Positions 9,429-21,400 of a DNA stretch of 38,691 nucleotides are shown piece by piece. The stretch is from Zancudomyces culisetae (lineage: Eukaryota > Kickxellomycota > Harpellomycetes > Harpellales > Legeriomycetaceae): positions 1-38,691 of the forward strand of contig LSSK01000154.1 of NCBI GenBank assembly GCA_001969505.1, read 5' to 3'. Numbering within the stretch: the stretch's first letter is position 1; each line of letters starts with the position of its first letter. A model generated the notes under the pieces. That model saw only the letters and a list, made by a program, of their open reading frames with translations. It did no database searches and had not been told where the DNA came from. Position numbers and translations under genes: made by a program.

Positions 9429-10645
9429 ATGATGGATTTACAAAGCATGCTGAATGTTGAAGTATACTCTATACTCAATAATATTGACAAAACCAAGAAC
9501 AATTATACACTTGCGGATAATTACTCTGATGATACTGAAAATATAGAAAAAATATCTACCATTTCAATTAATAGACATTTTGATCTGGATTTATGGGACC
9601 ACCAAAGCCTCCATTTTAAATATAAAAACAAGTACGATGACAATGATTATTTTGAGCAATCCAGGGGTAGTGGTTACATAGAAGAAAACGGCACTTGGTC
9701 TTACCTCAAAGCTCAGGATCATCGTAAACTAACCAAGTCCGAGAGTTCTTCTGGAAATAAGTACTTTTGTAAAATAGCTGGATGTCTGAGCGGATTCAAA
9801 AGATCAGAACATTTACACAGACATCTCAGGTAGGAATTATTGACTAAATTTGTATTTGTTTTGTTTGTTTTTTTTTGTTTTTATTTTAAGTTGAAGGATA
9901 ACTGTAACTATTGGTTTTGTTTGATGTATCACAATTGGATATCGTGTACCCTTTTATTTATTTATTACATGTAATATATACATTTTCTAAATATGCTAAA
10001 TTGAAATTGACTATTTTCAATTAGAATGCACACAGGTGAGGTAAGTAACGTGGAAATATGTATACAATCCTGATGTATCTAAATAGCTTCAATTGATATA
10101 AATAGAAACCATATGGGTGTGTTTATCCTGAATGTGGAGAGAGCTTTAGTAGGTTTGATAATATGATTCAGCACACAAAAACACATAAAAAGAATGGAAA
10201 AATCTGCGGTGCGGGTGCGATAATAAACTTAAATACTAGACCAAATAGAAGGAAAACCAAAAAATACACTATTAAAAGCGGTACTGAGTCGCGAAAAGCA
10301 CAATTCTTTGACTGTGAGTTGGCGTATACTGAGGAAGAGGTACAAAAGTCGTTTGATTTATCCCCATGCTTCTCGATGGCAAGGTTAAAGCCTATACATA
10401 TCTCTCTATCTCAGCCCCAATGTAATAAATCAGAAAAAAAAACACATTATCAAACAAGATCTGTTAGCAATAAAACAGAAGCAGATCCCACTGATATCAG
10501 CAACAATAACGAGCCACATTTCTTTTGCGAGATGACGTCTGATTCTCCTAGCTACAATTGTGAACCGTATAGCTCACCCCTATCAGATCGTGTATACGAT
10601 TATAAGCATAGAAAAAAAAAAGAAAAAAGAAAAGAATGCTTGTAA
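9429..10645 (+). CDS. Two-finger C2H2 transcription factor with a 16-nt microexon
   Basis: Three exons, 9429-9829, 10025-10040 and 10106-10645, give 318 residues. The two fingers only assemble after splicing. Finger 1 is C114-X4-C119-X12-H132-X3-H136, the linker is TGEKPY, and finger 2 is C144-X4-C149-X12-H162-X3-H166. The 16-nt middle exon encodes the end of finger 1 and the start of the linker (MHTGE). Helix residues RSEHLHR and RFDNMIQ closely match the Msn2/Msn4-type pair (RSEHLKR, RSDNLSQ) that reads the stress element AGGGG, so a similar target is inferred. Both fingers use CX4C spacing, unlike Msn2. The N-terminus is rich in Asp and Asn; the C-terminus is Ser/Pro-rich and ends with a basic cluster. 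Nuclear regulator; the exact orthologue is not assigned. Confidence 0.88.
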
Positions 10646-12459
10646 CTAAAACCCAGGACTCGACACTCGAAAAAATTTATTAGTATGGTTATTTTGGTAA
10701 TGAGAATCATAATACTCGAACAAGATATGTTGTTATAACAATTCACTGATGAAATTACCACTGTTTCACCCCCCCCCCTTTCACGATGTTACAAGGGGCT
10801 ATCTCATGCTATATTTGTGCTAATATTTCCATATATTTTTTTTAGACTTTTGCAAAGATACAACTTTTAGGTTTATATATTGCTTTGCCTTTAATATATC
10901 GGGAAATGTGGTTTAACCTACTCCGTGTTGATACAAAAGAAATATATTATTTAAAGAACTCAGCATCCTTTGCTCAACTGACTTTGGCACCTAGAACATT
11001 TCTATACATTTTGCTACCGCTTTGTTTTTCTGATGAACTTTTAATCAAACGTCTCATAAAACATTAAAAATAAAAAAAATTTAAATAATAAATATCTAGT
11101 CAAAAGCTCTCTACCTCTCAAGGAACTCCAGATACACAATCGCATCCATAACTTTGAACGTTTTATACGAATGTTGTACACATGAGTAGTCATCAGGCTA
11201 TTTTGATCAAGAACACAATAAAAATTGATGGAATAAAAAATCTACAAAAAATATCCTGGCTCAACTTTGAATAATACACAAGCTTTTCTTTATATATTGT
11301 GAATATTAAAACTCAGGCGAATATGGTTGTTGTAAATAACTCATTGTATTTCATGTAATTCATAGATGACAATATTAATTTCCAATTCTTTTTACTAGAT
11401 ATATGCAAATTAGATTATTATTCAGTATCTTGGGAACAGTAGCTTAGATTTCCGGTTCAGGATGGGATCTGAAACACAAAATTATGCATATGCTTATGTA
11501 TATATATATATATATTTGGAGTTTTAAAAAAAGATGCAAATGGTCAGTCAAAATTGATAAAAAAGACGGAATAATGCGATGTTAAGTTGCTGCACTCCTT
11601 AGGTTCATCTACTTTGAGCTTAATCTTGCTCTTGTTCTTGCTCATATTGCTCATATTGCTCATCCTTTAGCCTACATTACAATTTGCCGAACTTCGTATG
11701 TTTCAAATACTAATGTAAAGTTCGTCTAGTGTTTAGTGATGAACTAGATACATTGTTCGTTTTAGGAAGGGAAAACCCTTTTGATAAAAAAATCACGATT
11801 GATATGATTTGTTTAATTTTTATAGTACCGCTTTTGATTTCTCGAATATTAGTGGCTATTTTAAATACAATGACATTATGATCTAGCAAAAAAGAATGAC
11901 ATCTTTGTAAAAATCCACTGGACAGGTGGTTGTTAGTAGGTACCACAAATTTACGCATTTCTGTAGTGTATGGGGAAGTTAGTTTATGCGTATCTGGCTG
12001 GTGTTTCAATATCTATTGTGTTTCAGCACCCAACTGTGACTATTTACGCAAGAAATGCTGGTAGAAAAAAAAATTCAGAATCGACGGAATCACATATGAA
12101 AAGGTAAACCTCCCTTTTCTAGGCTTAAAGTATCATTTTGAATTTTTTTTGACCTAGATGCATGCTTTTTTGTTTTTGTTTTGTTTTGTTTTTTTATTTT
12201 AAAAAAAGCGATAATTAGTCAAAGTGAGTAAAATGATTATTTTAATGTGAAAATAGGTTATGAAACTTTGGTGACCTGTTAACTTTGTGCACGCAAAAAG
12301 TTGTATAGAGCAAAAGTATTTAACGTGTTTCATTTACCCAATATAGGAACCTCCTTTCAATTCTCATATCCAGTGATAAAATTTACCAGGAAACACATCA
12401 AAGTTCAGACCAAAATACACCACGGAAAAGAGTTTTATTTTTGAACTAGCAATAGGAAA
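10646..12459. other. 1.8 kb intergenic region upstream of the BNA3-like gene
   Basis: AT-rich, with a (TA)n tract near 11500-11515, a run of ten C near 10770-10779, and TTGCTCATA-type repeats near 11620-11667. Open frames at 10885-11067 (+) and 11710-12009 (-) have no recognisable content and look like chance. The 3' part should hold the promoter of the gene at 12460. Confidence 0.5.
11620..11667. repeat. Imperfect low-complexity repeat (CTTGCTC / ATATTGCTC units)
   Basis: Short tandem units CTTGCTCTTGTTCTTG followed by three TTGCTCAT-type units. A simple repeat in intergenic DNA; no function seen. Confidence 0.6.
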
Positions 12460-13755
12460 ATGACGAGCTCGAGCGAAAAAAAGCAAGGCCTACCAATGCC
12501 TGCTGCAATTTACTCAAAGCAGGAGGTTGATATGTGGACAATGATGAATAGTGCTATAGCAAAGTCGGGTGCTGTTAATTTGGGGCAGGGATTCATGAAC
12601 TTTGCACCAGAAAAGTTTGTCATGGAGGCAGGAGCAAAATGCATACTAGACGAAAAATGCCAACAGTATGCACCTGTCCGTGGCTGTAAGCGTATGTTAG
12701 ACGCACTAGCTGTTAGATACTCCAAGCTGCTTGGGAGGGAAATAAATCCAAATACAGAGATAATGACAGCTTCAGGTGGAAACGAGGCTATTTTCGATGC
12801 TATAGCCGGATTTATTGAAAAGGAATATAGAAATGAAGTAATACTCATCGATCCAGCATTTGACCAATACCACGCCAACATATTCATGATTGGAGGAACA
12901 TCAAAGCGAGTTTCAATGAAACTTAATCCTGATTTGGACCCCGAAAACAATTCAATTCCAGCGAGCGAGTTCAAGTTGGATCTGGATGAACTGGAGGCAG
13001 CAATTACCGAGAGAACAAGACTTTTGATTATCACTACACCACACAACCCAACTGGAAAGGTATTGACACAGGAAGAGCTGGAGGGTATCGCTGCAATTGC
13101 CATCAAACACGATCTCCTGGTTATCAGTGATGAGGTGTATTTCAGCTTGTATTATGATGGAACCGAGCACAGGTCCATTTCAACAATTCCAGGGATGTGG
13201 GAAAGGACCGTGGTTGCAGGCGCATTAGGAAAACTGTTTGGTGTCACTGGCTGGCGAATTGGCTGGTTGGTCGGTCCAGAACATTTAATCTCCGCAGCAA
13301 TTCATTCTCACGTTCAAGTAGTCTTCACATCACCAACCCCACTTATGGAGGCAGCTGGTTTAGCTTTGGAGTATGCCGAAACATCTACATTTTACGAAGA
13401 CCAGAGAAAAAAATATGTATCGTGCCGTAAAAAGCTTATGGATATCCTCGATTCTGTGGGATTGCCATATATTATTCCACAGGGCTCGTACTTTTTACTG
13501 TTAAACGTAGGAAAGGTTAAAATTCCAGACGACTTTGAAATCCCTCAATTTTTTAGGGATAATGGTCGCTGCTTCATGTTGGCCTACTTTTTTGCCACAG
13601 AAATAGGAATTGGTAGTATACCAAGCACATACTTTTATGCTAAAGAAAATAGGCATCTGTCAGAAAATTACTTGAGGCTTGCCTTTTGTAAGACCGATGA
13701 GACTTTTGAAGCCGCTAGAGTAAAATTACAAAAAGTTAAACAATACATAAACTGA
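12460..13755 (+). CDS. BNA3: Kynurenine aminotransferase-like PLP enzyme (BNA3 type)
   Basis: A single uninterrupted 431-residue frame, matching the usual length of this class I/II aminotransferase (yeast Bna3, 444). Family role: transamination of kynurenine to kynurenic acid with pyridoxal phosphate, with activity on other amino acids possible. Visible signature: VNLGQGFMNF near residue 40; TASGGNEAIFDAIAGF, PLP phosphate-binding region, near 103-118; TTPHNPTGKV with Asn196; ISDEVY with Asp224 and Tyr227; and GALGKLFGVTGWRIGW with the Schiff-base Lys258. The C-terminal LRLAFCK contributes the carboxylate-binding Arg. There is no clear mitochondrial presequence (MTSSSEKKQG start), so cytosolic is more likely. 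It lies 412 bp upstream of COQ9 on the same strand. Other KAT/CCBL-type transaminases are the alternative. Confidence 0.9.
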   Translation: MTSSSEKKQGLPMPAAIYSKQEVDMWTMMNSAIAKSGAVNLGQGFMNFAPEKFVMEAGAKCILDEKCQQYAPVRGCKRMLDALAVRYSKLLGREINPNTEIMTASGGNEAIFDAIAGFIEKEYRNEVILIDPAFDQYHANIFMIGGTSKRVSMKLNPDLDPENNSIPASEFKLDLDELEAAITERTRLLIITTPHNPTGKVLTQEELEGIAAIAIKHDLLVISDEVYFSLYYDGTEHRSISTIPGMWERTVVAGALGKLFGVTGWRIGWLVGPEHLISAAIHSHVQVVFTSPTPLMEAAGLALEYAETSTFYEDQRKKYVSCRKKLMDILDSVGLPYIIPQGSYFLLLNVGKVKIPDDFEIPQFFRDNGRCFMLAYFFATEIGIGSIPSTYFYAKENRHLSENYLRLAFCKTDETFEAARVKLQKVKQYIN

Positions 13756-14167
13756 TGTTCTGTAGGATTTCCGGAAAACCACTTCCATTTATGACTACTA
13801 CGCTGAGGCCGGAAAGTGTGGGATTTCGTTATGAGTAGTTTTGTGCTTTATTTTGTTTAATCTTTATCTAGTCTTTTTTTTGTGTTGTGCTTTCTTTTTT
13901 TATAAAGTCGTTTTTTCCTGCATCAGGAGAAATATACGTATGTTTTAATGTAGGTGTTTACTGGTTTGGTCATGAATAATGGTACGATTTCAGTCCAGGT
14001 TACAGTTAACTCCAATAAATAAAATATGCAAAAAAAATAAAATAAACATGTCCTGATTCACAAAATGACACCAGTGTTGACGTAGAAAATAGATCCATAT
14101 TTAATCTTTTTTCATACCAAAAATAAATAAATTCGAGCTGATAAAACCTCACAATAATTACACTAAA
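13756..14167. other. Spacer between BNA3-like gene and COQ9
   Basis: AT-rich, same-strand spacer expected to carry the upstream 3' UTR and the COQ9 promoter. Nothing else seen. Confidence 0.6.
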
Positions 14168-15405
14168 ATGAGTCTAAGAACTTCTAATTTGAACAGGGTT
14201 TACACCAGCGGACTCATTTTATCGAGAATCGGCGGTATTTCATTGTCCAGGAGGTATGTATTTTTTAGACGTAAACAGAGGAATTTAAATCCTATTAATT
14301 TTCTTTGGAATGGGTTGATAACGCTGATAATCTGAAAGTAGAAACTACAGCGATTCGAATCTCAAAGTGGATCAGATCCTCGACCTCGCACTTACAAAAG
14401 TACCGACTACAGGATGGACACAAACATCAGTGGCATTGGCATGTGAAGAGCTTGGCCTATCACTAATGTCGCACAAGGTTTCTGAAAATGGCGGTATGGG
14501 GCTAATAAAGCATTTTTTCGACAAGTCATTAGCATCTCTGGATTCTGCTGCCTCTACACCTGAATTTTTAGAGAACCATGATATTAAAGAACGTGTTAAA
14601 TACCTAAGCACTTTTAGAATTAAACAGACCACTCCATATGTTAATAAATGGCAAGAGGTAAACCAAAAATGAAATATTATACTAACAGACTTATAGTATG
14701 TACGTAAAAAACTATTCTGGAGTGACTGTTTGCCTATTTGTATATTTTTATTCCATTTAGGCCGTCGCAATCCTCATGCGCCCAGAAAATATGCCTGTAG
14801 CCCTATCTTCGCTATCTGACCTCTCTAACAAAATATGGCACCTTTCTGGAGACAAAAGCTTCAATGTAAGATATAATACACGATTACAAGTTCTATTTCC
14901 TCATTCATAGCAATTAAAAGCGCATCTATTTTTTTTTACGAGTACCTGATGGATTTCTTCAAAATGTAGATGGACTGGTATTTCAAAAGAGCAATGTTGA
15001 TGAGCGTTTACAGCTCTTGTGGTAAAATTTATACTTGCAACTATTAGCGATTCATATAAGTGTATATATTATGGTACTAGTAATTGTAGCTATTGATGCG
15101 TGTGTGATTAAGGAGTGCAGTTGAAATTATATGAATAGAATTGTATATGACTAAGGATCGCTCTTTGGATCATAGTATAACAATGAACCTCTTAAACACA
15201 AACGTTGAAAAAATGTTTGAATGCGACAGCATGATGGAAAAAGTAAGTTTTTTTCTTTTTACTCACACATTGCTGGCTGGTGATACCCCATTACACTTTA
15301 GTTCTACATGTTATTTCACTGCGCTTTGTACATTTTTAGCTTGCCTTGTATTCAAAGTACTCCCGAAGAACGATATACAACGTCTTGGCATCGGTAACTT
15401 TATAA
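14168..15405 (+). CDS. COQ9: Ubiquinone biosynthesis protein COQ9, six exons
   Basis: Exons 14168-14253, 14351-14657, 14761-14865, 14970-15021, 15139-15242 and 15340-15405 join in frame to 239 residues (yeast 260). COQ9 is a lipid-binding TetR-fold protein of the mitochondrial matrix. It presents ubiquinone intermediates to COQ7 within the CoQ synthesis complex. The N-terminus (MSLRTSNLNRVYTSG) is Arg/Ser-rich like a presequence. Family landmarks appear in order: ILDLALTKVPTTGWTQTSVA near the N-terminus, RPENMPVALSSLSDLSNKIW in exon 3, LSGDKSFN completed by MDWYFKRAMLMSVY in exon 4, and LYMTKDRSLD in exon 5. Each of these spans or abuts a splice junction, which supports the exon assignment. 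The short final exon supplies an amphipathic C-terminal helix. Confidence 0.92.
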
Positions 15406-17177
15406 GGATATTAAAACCATAAATATTTCAATCTTGCTGACAGCTTAGAAGCGGGGTTAAAATAATGTAGACTAAACGTTGAAACATAATTCATAGAAAA
15501 ACATCCTAGGATAAGTGCGCGGTAAGAGCAGTGAATGGCTTAGCTTGGTTCATCTTTTATTTGACACTTTCTACTAAGAGGGCACACCTTAGAGCATGTT
15601 TACCTAGCTTGTTATGCTTGGCTATAATTAATATCTTTTCTTATTTGCTTTTTATTATGTGCTAGCCAACATAATTTTGCACTTTTTAAGAAAAATAAAG
15701 ATTATTTGGAAAGGGGTTTTATCTGCTAATTTTCAGCTTTGAATCAAGCTGACGTGGCTAACGCATTGTTATATTAATCCAAGACCTCTAAAAGAGCAAT
15801 CGGTGAAAAGTTAATATATGTATGTATAATAAACTGAATGACATATAGGAACCCAACTGTATTTTTATTCACCAAACATATACTGTACATCTCTTGATAT
15901 ACGTATCCAGAATAAAGGTGTATCAACATTGGCAGGAACAGTTTCACATTCAAGTGTAACAGGATAGGCCATAAGTTGAGATCTGGAAGCGAGCGATTGT
16001 GCGCACGGTTAGTATATGCAGTTCTTTTCATTTGGAAATAAAAAGACCAAGCTTTATTTCACACAATTCATGCCCTCTCCTTCTCTGCTTCTCAGCCTAA
16101 AAAACTCGATGACCAGCAGTGAAAATGGATCACCTTTAAGCTGATCTATTTTCGATTTTTGCTACAGGAAAACATAGTTACAAAGTATGGGGGGTTTTTT
16201 GCTTTTTAAGCTTTTCTGCTTTTGAAAACCTGGAAACTACCCAATTATAGATAATGGAACATTACTATTTAATCTCATTGGATGTCTGGGCAGCTGCTTC
16301 AGGATAGCATTGGGGAGATATTCACTTTTTTTCTGTTTTATCAATTAAACAAGTTGTTTCAACAGCCAAGAGTGACTCTTATTGGTGTGTTTTTTCGTTT
16401 CTCTGAACCAGTACGCACCATTTGTAAATTTCCATTGAAATGTATTGATGCTGACAAAAACAGCAAGCACAAGTTCCAAGCATCTCAGGTGGTTTACGTA
16501 ACGGGAGTGTAAAATATTCGCACCACATTTTTCCTTTTCTATTTGATTCTTGTTCTTGTTCTCGTTCTCGTTCTCGTTCTCGTTCTTGTCTCTTTCTCTT
16601 TCTCTTGCTATTTTTCTTTTTCTTTTCTTTTTGGTCTTGCTTGCCCCAGTTCTTGAAAAATTCGAACAAAAATAGTTGATTGACTCGCTGTTATTCCCCT
16701 TAATTTTATTGACAAACATGTTTCAAATGTGTTCATTTGTGCACAAAACTTAAATGGGCAGTTATTTGTCAGCATATTCCAGAAAAAACCAGTAAATAAT
16801 TAGTTTAGTGGCATTTGTGTATACGTTTTCTCGCAAACAATTGGTACAAAGAATAAAAATATTCGAAAAGGCAAATAGTTTAAAAAGGCTCAATACAATT
16901 ATAAACGTTTTTTAAAAGTCTAGCTAATAGAACAGATAGCCAAATTCAGCGTTGAGATTAACAATCGTTCTCTTGGCATAATCACAGGTATAAACCCCAA
17001 ACCGGACACGACAAGCGTTACGCCAGATATAAACAATTATTATTTTAAATACATTTGCAGGATTCATTATTAATCTCACGCCGCATATTTGTGTGAATTT
17101 CAACTATAAGAAAGCTTTAGCTTTTGAATAATCATACCAAAAAGTAAAGAAAACTTCGAAAAGTAGAAGAATTTGAA
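15406..17177. other. 1.8 kb intergenic region
   Basis: AT-rich DNA between COQ9 and the BSD2-like gene. It contains the pyrimidine-rich hexamer repeat at 16547-16588 and no convincing gene. Minus-strand open frames across the repeat (about 16345-16719) are K/R/E-rich only because of the repeat. Confidence 0.55.
16547..16588. repeat. Hexamer tandem repeat (TTCTYG)7
   Basis: Seven consecutive units: TTCTTG twice, TTCTCG four times, TTCTTG once. Further CT-rich sequence continues to about 16640. On the minus strand this reads as RE/NE dipeptide repeats, but no gene structure supports translation. Confidence 0.9.
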
Positions 17178-18422
17178 ATGTCTGACGAAGTAAAATATGC
17201 AAAGGTAAGCCTCGGATAGCCGATTCAGTGTTTTTTTTACCATTTAGAATGTCTTTTTCGAATGAATAGGGGGAGGAAGAAGGGGTAAATGAAAAACAGA
17301 TTTAAATAAAAAACGACAAATACAAAATCATAGATTGAATCGGAGACACCAGAAGAAGAAAAGTCAAGAAACACCGACAATTTATTACAGAATGAAGACA
17401 GGCAACAATCAGCTGACGAAATAATAGACGACTCAGATGCCATCGAATTGAATGCAATCTCCAGCCCTGTAGATTCTAGGGCTGGTCCTTCAGGTGGTTT
17501 TGCTGTCGGTGCTGGTGATGATGGAGTCTTTTCAAACATGTCCGCTAAGCCATCTCTGAAAAATTATCTAGATATACTAGACAAGGAGTCAGATGAACAG
17601 TTACCGGTAAGTTTCCATTTGATTTGAGTTTTAAACTTGCAGTTGTTTTTTTTTTGGAGGGTATATTACTGCAACATAGTATTTAAATGCACAAAAGAAT
17701 GTATGAAAAGTTAGACTACAAAATAAATCTAAAATACAAAACATAGACTTATATGGATATATATGGACCAGCCTCAAACTCTGCTCCATCATACTTTGAA
17801 CAAACCACGGTAAATTTGGGTGATTCAGACGAGCTTTTGGTTGAAGGTCTTCCAGTAGGGAGCTTTTTGACATTTGCGGTCAATTTTTTGGGTAAGTACT
17901 CAATCCTCATTTATAATATTCTCTAAAGGGACCTTGTGTATTTATGTTATATAAAATATGACTATGTACATATGTTTCTAGTTTCCTACGCGTTTCAGGT
18001 TTTTGGTTTCATGTTAACATTTATTTTACACACCTCTCACGCTGCAAAGGTAAAGTTTCTCTCCTCTTTATTTATTTCCTCAACCATATGTAAAAGAGAT
18101 TTGCATCTATAAAATTGATACGTCTCACATTTAGAATGGTTCAGTTGCTGGGCTTGGTGCAACCCTTATGAACTTTGGGTTTGTATTACAAACGTCGTCG
18201 ATGTCACCTCGAGATCCAAACGGTGGTGTTGACCCCATAGGAAAACAACCACCGAACTCTGATAATGGCGGTGAATTTGAATCACCGGACGCGAATATCC
18301 ACTTTTCTTTCCTATTAATAGTTGTTGGATGGGTTCTGATTGTGAAATCGTTTGTAACCTATATGCAGGCAAGGAAGCTTGAGCAAATTATTACTACGGA
18401 GCCCGAAAACATTCCAGTGTAG
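17178..18422 (+). CDS. BSD2: BSD2/NDFIP family ubiquitin-ligase adaptor, five exons
   Basis: Exons 17178-17204, 17334-17606, 17747-17891, 17982-18049 and 18135-18422 give 266 residues. The family recruits Rsp5/Nedd4 ubiquitin ligases to membrane proteins, notably metal transporters, in the endomembrane system. The acidic, Ser-rich cytosolic N-terminus (about 1-135) is followed by the family core LLVEGLPVGSFLTFAVNFLV and FILHTSHAAKNGSVAGLG. Three membrane segments are visible: around GSFLTFAVNFLVSYAFQVFG, around GLGATLMNFGFVLQ, and FSFLLIVVGWVLIVKSFV near the C-terminus. Only one degenerate PY-like motif is visible (APSY, just upstream of the core), so ligase binding may be weak or use other contacts. 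The first exon has only nine codons. All GT-AG junctions keep frame. Confidence 0.88.
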
Positions 18423-21400
18423 TTTAATCTTACAGCGCAGATGACCCACGCTTTATCAGGGTCTGGTTTTTTAATTCTTTATTTCCGCTTTTGCTTTTTG
18501 TATAATCTGATATTTTTGGTATATATGTGGAGATGTGTCCATGTAGTTTAGCATTCGTTATTTAAATGACTGTCCCTTCAAGAAATCTGTTACTATAATG
18601 TCTATAAAAAAAATTTATTGGTTAAAGTGGGTTTTTATCTGTGTTTGTCAGAAATGCGAAGTGAGAGGTGAGCATTACAATCTCTGGGGTTCGCTTTGGG
18701 TTAAAGCCGTATGAATTTAATATATTCATCTCTATGGACCATTTGACCAAGAAAAAAGTTAACTATTTTGTCTTTGCTCTAACAAGTGTAAAGGAAGAAG
18801 AAAATACATCGAAAAAAACAAAACTGAGATTTGTATCAGTTATCGGTACGACAAATCTGCCACAACAGGTGATGATAGTAGGGGTTTATGAAACAGATGG
18901 TTGTAATTTCAAGAAATTTATTATCTTTAGGTCTTTTAATGCTATCAGATTATTGTCAAAGTGGTCTAAATTCTTGTGACAGAAGATAGTAGTAGTATTA
19001 GTATTACTGAGTTGAACTAGTATTTAACCTACTTTAGAACAATTTTTGGAATATAGTCTAGATCGAATATCCACCTTAAAATAGCACATTGATAGCCAAA
19101 GAGTCATCCATCTAACTTGGATGCACAACTTTTCAAAAGAAAATGTTCATCTCGCTAAATTTTTCTCAGTAAAGAAAATGGACCATTGTGGACATAATAT
19201 TTGAATCGATATAGACTCAGCATTTATTGTTTCTATACCATGTTTTAGCTATAAAAAAAAAACTCTGCAGCGTATCTACACGTAATATAAAAAAAAGCAA
19301 TAGCCACAACTATATTGGAAAAAAATAATCTGAGAAGTAAACCACTGTATAGTGAAGCGCACAAGGCGTCGGTTAACTTTTAAAACAATTTTTCCTTTTG
19401 AGGGCTAAACATAATAACGTCATAGTAGCTTTGTTACGGCGTTCTGTTGCGATCGAGAAGTGTAACGAAAATGGAACTCATGCTCTATTCTCAGGATTAA
19501 CCAACATCTCAAATCTTGCATTTCAGGAGGAGACTATAAATAGTAACATGCTGACGCATTTAATGTGTTTCAAAAGTAAATTTGTCTGTTATTGTCAGAT
19601 AAGCCGTGTTACACAATGTGCTACTATTTTCACCGCTCTATACCTTAACATAAAGATCATAAATCAAATATTAGGTAACAGGCACCAATGGCGATCCATT
19701 ACAAAACTGAGCAGCGATAATTAATACTGGTCCTATGCTTCTATTTCCACTCCTATATTCTTTACCCGGCTTGTTTCAACGGTGATCTTTTATACATATT
19801 TGGAATGATAGTATACTAAAAAGCTACCATTTTAATGCTTGAGCATTCGACTTAGTAATCAGAACGATTTGCTGTAAAATAAGGCAAGTTCAAGGAAAAA
19901 AGGAAATGAAAACATCTAAAAACCGAAGTATTGACATCGGTTTGGGGGAACAATGGCCTAGGTTTGTTACGTAAAAAGTGTAACTTTATTTGAGTTGTTG
20001 GGTATTTGTTTTATTTGGGGACATTTTCTAGTACAATTCCTTTGGTTTCCCAGGAATCAAATAGCAGTAAAAGACGTGTGTCCTTTCCCATGTATTAATT
20101 AATTAACACAATTTACTGAAATTGGACAGAATGCTGTTATTTTTTTTTGGTTTGTGAACATGCGAGTAGAAATATAATGATCTGCGGATTTACATCAAAT
20201 AGTCATTTCCTCATCCAAATAAAAAAATAGTATCCGTAGATTCAATGCCATTTTTATTCTGTATATATGGAAAGTTCTAAAATTTGCCATTGATAGGTAA
20301 TGGTAGTACATTAAAAATAGTTTCAGATGGTGATAACTAATTACGTTTAATTGTTGACACAAAGTAAAGAGTTGAAAGGGAGAGAGGGAGAGAGGGGGTG
20401 GTATCAGTGGGTACTGTTTACAAAAATCCACAGCTTAGAGCATTAAGAAGATGGATGAAACGAGGCTATATGCAAAAATAAAACGGTTTTCGTTCCGCCT
20501 TTTGTTTTCTTTGTTATTTCGCAGTTTGAACAACTATAAGGCGCGAAATTCTTGTTTTACTATTGAACAACAATGCCTCAAATTGTTTGTGGTATAACAT
20601 CATGAATCCACGCAAGTAAATGTAATTATTCAAAAAGTGACACAACTAGCATTCGTGGTTATTTTAATACTGAAATTGCCGCCCTTTTTTGGCATGAATA
20701 TGCTTTTAAATTCTTCTCCCCACTCTCGCTCTTTTTCCACTGAGACATTTAACTGATAGTTAAAAATAAATGTATTATTATAAAAACTGCTGTGATTATA
20801 CCCAGAATCAACTCCAAATAGGTACATTTATTTTTAATCAATTAAAAATCCCATCTGCAAAGTAGCAATTTAAGGTTTGCAGATCTTTAACACGGAATGA
20901 TGAATTGCAATTTCTAGGTGTGTAGTAATAAAATATTACATCGAAGTCTGGTTGGCATCATATGATCTGGGTTTAGAATTTAAAAGCGCGGATAGTGGAG
21001 AGTAAACACTAACCAAATGATCAAAACCACTTCACATGAACGCGCATTTGGCCATTCTAATGTGGGGGCTTCCACAGTTATAAATGTCAATGGTACATGT
21101 CAGTGTATCAGATGTACTTATAAAGGAAGAGGAGATTCGCCTTGCTTTGAATACTTCAAGAGTATATGATGGTCTGCTGTCCAAGGTACATTATAGGTTG
21201 AATGTTTCTTTTATTTACGTGCAGAACTCGTGATTTGAGTCACAGGAGAATAACTTCATCTACAAACCCCCACCTTTTTTTTTCAACTAATGTTCATCGC
21301 CATTGTTTTTGAAGACAATGACTTAGTGAAACTTTAAGATTGTATTATATTTACAAATTAAGGTATTTTTTTCCCATGTGTGACACTCTTATGCCTTGCC

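Noticed and set aside
11710-12009. 99-codon minus-strand frame
   Set aside because: No recognisable content and no supporting splice or promoter context.
16345-16719. Minus-strand frames rich in RE/NE/KE dipeptides
   Set aside because: Composition is produced by the (TTCTYG)n repeat; no start context, splice structure or domain supports a gene.
18668-18979. 103-codon plus-strand frame after the BSD2-like gene
   Set aside because: It starts at GTG, has no recognisable domain, and frames of this length are expected by chance in a window this size.
19398-19724. 108-codon plus-strand frame
   Set aside because: No ATG start at the beginning of the frame, no domain, no neighbouring exon signals.
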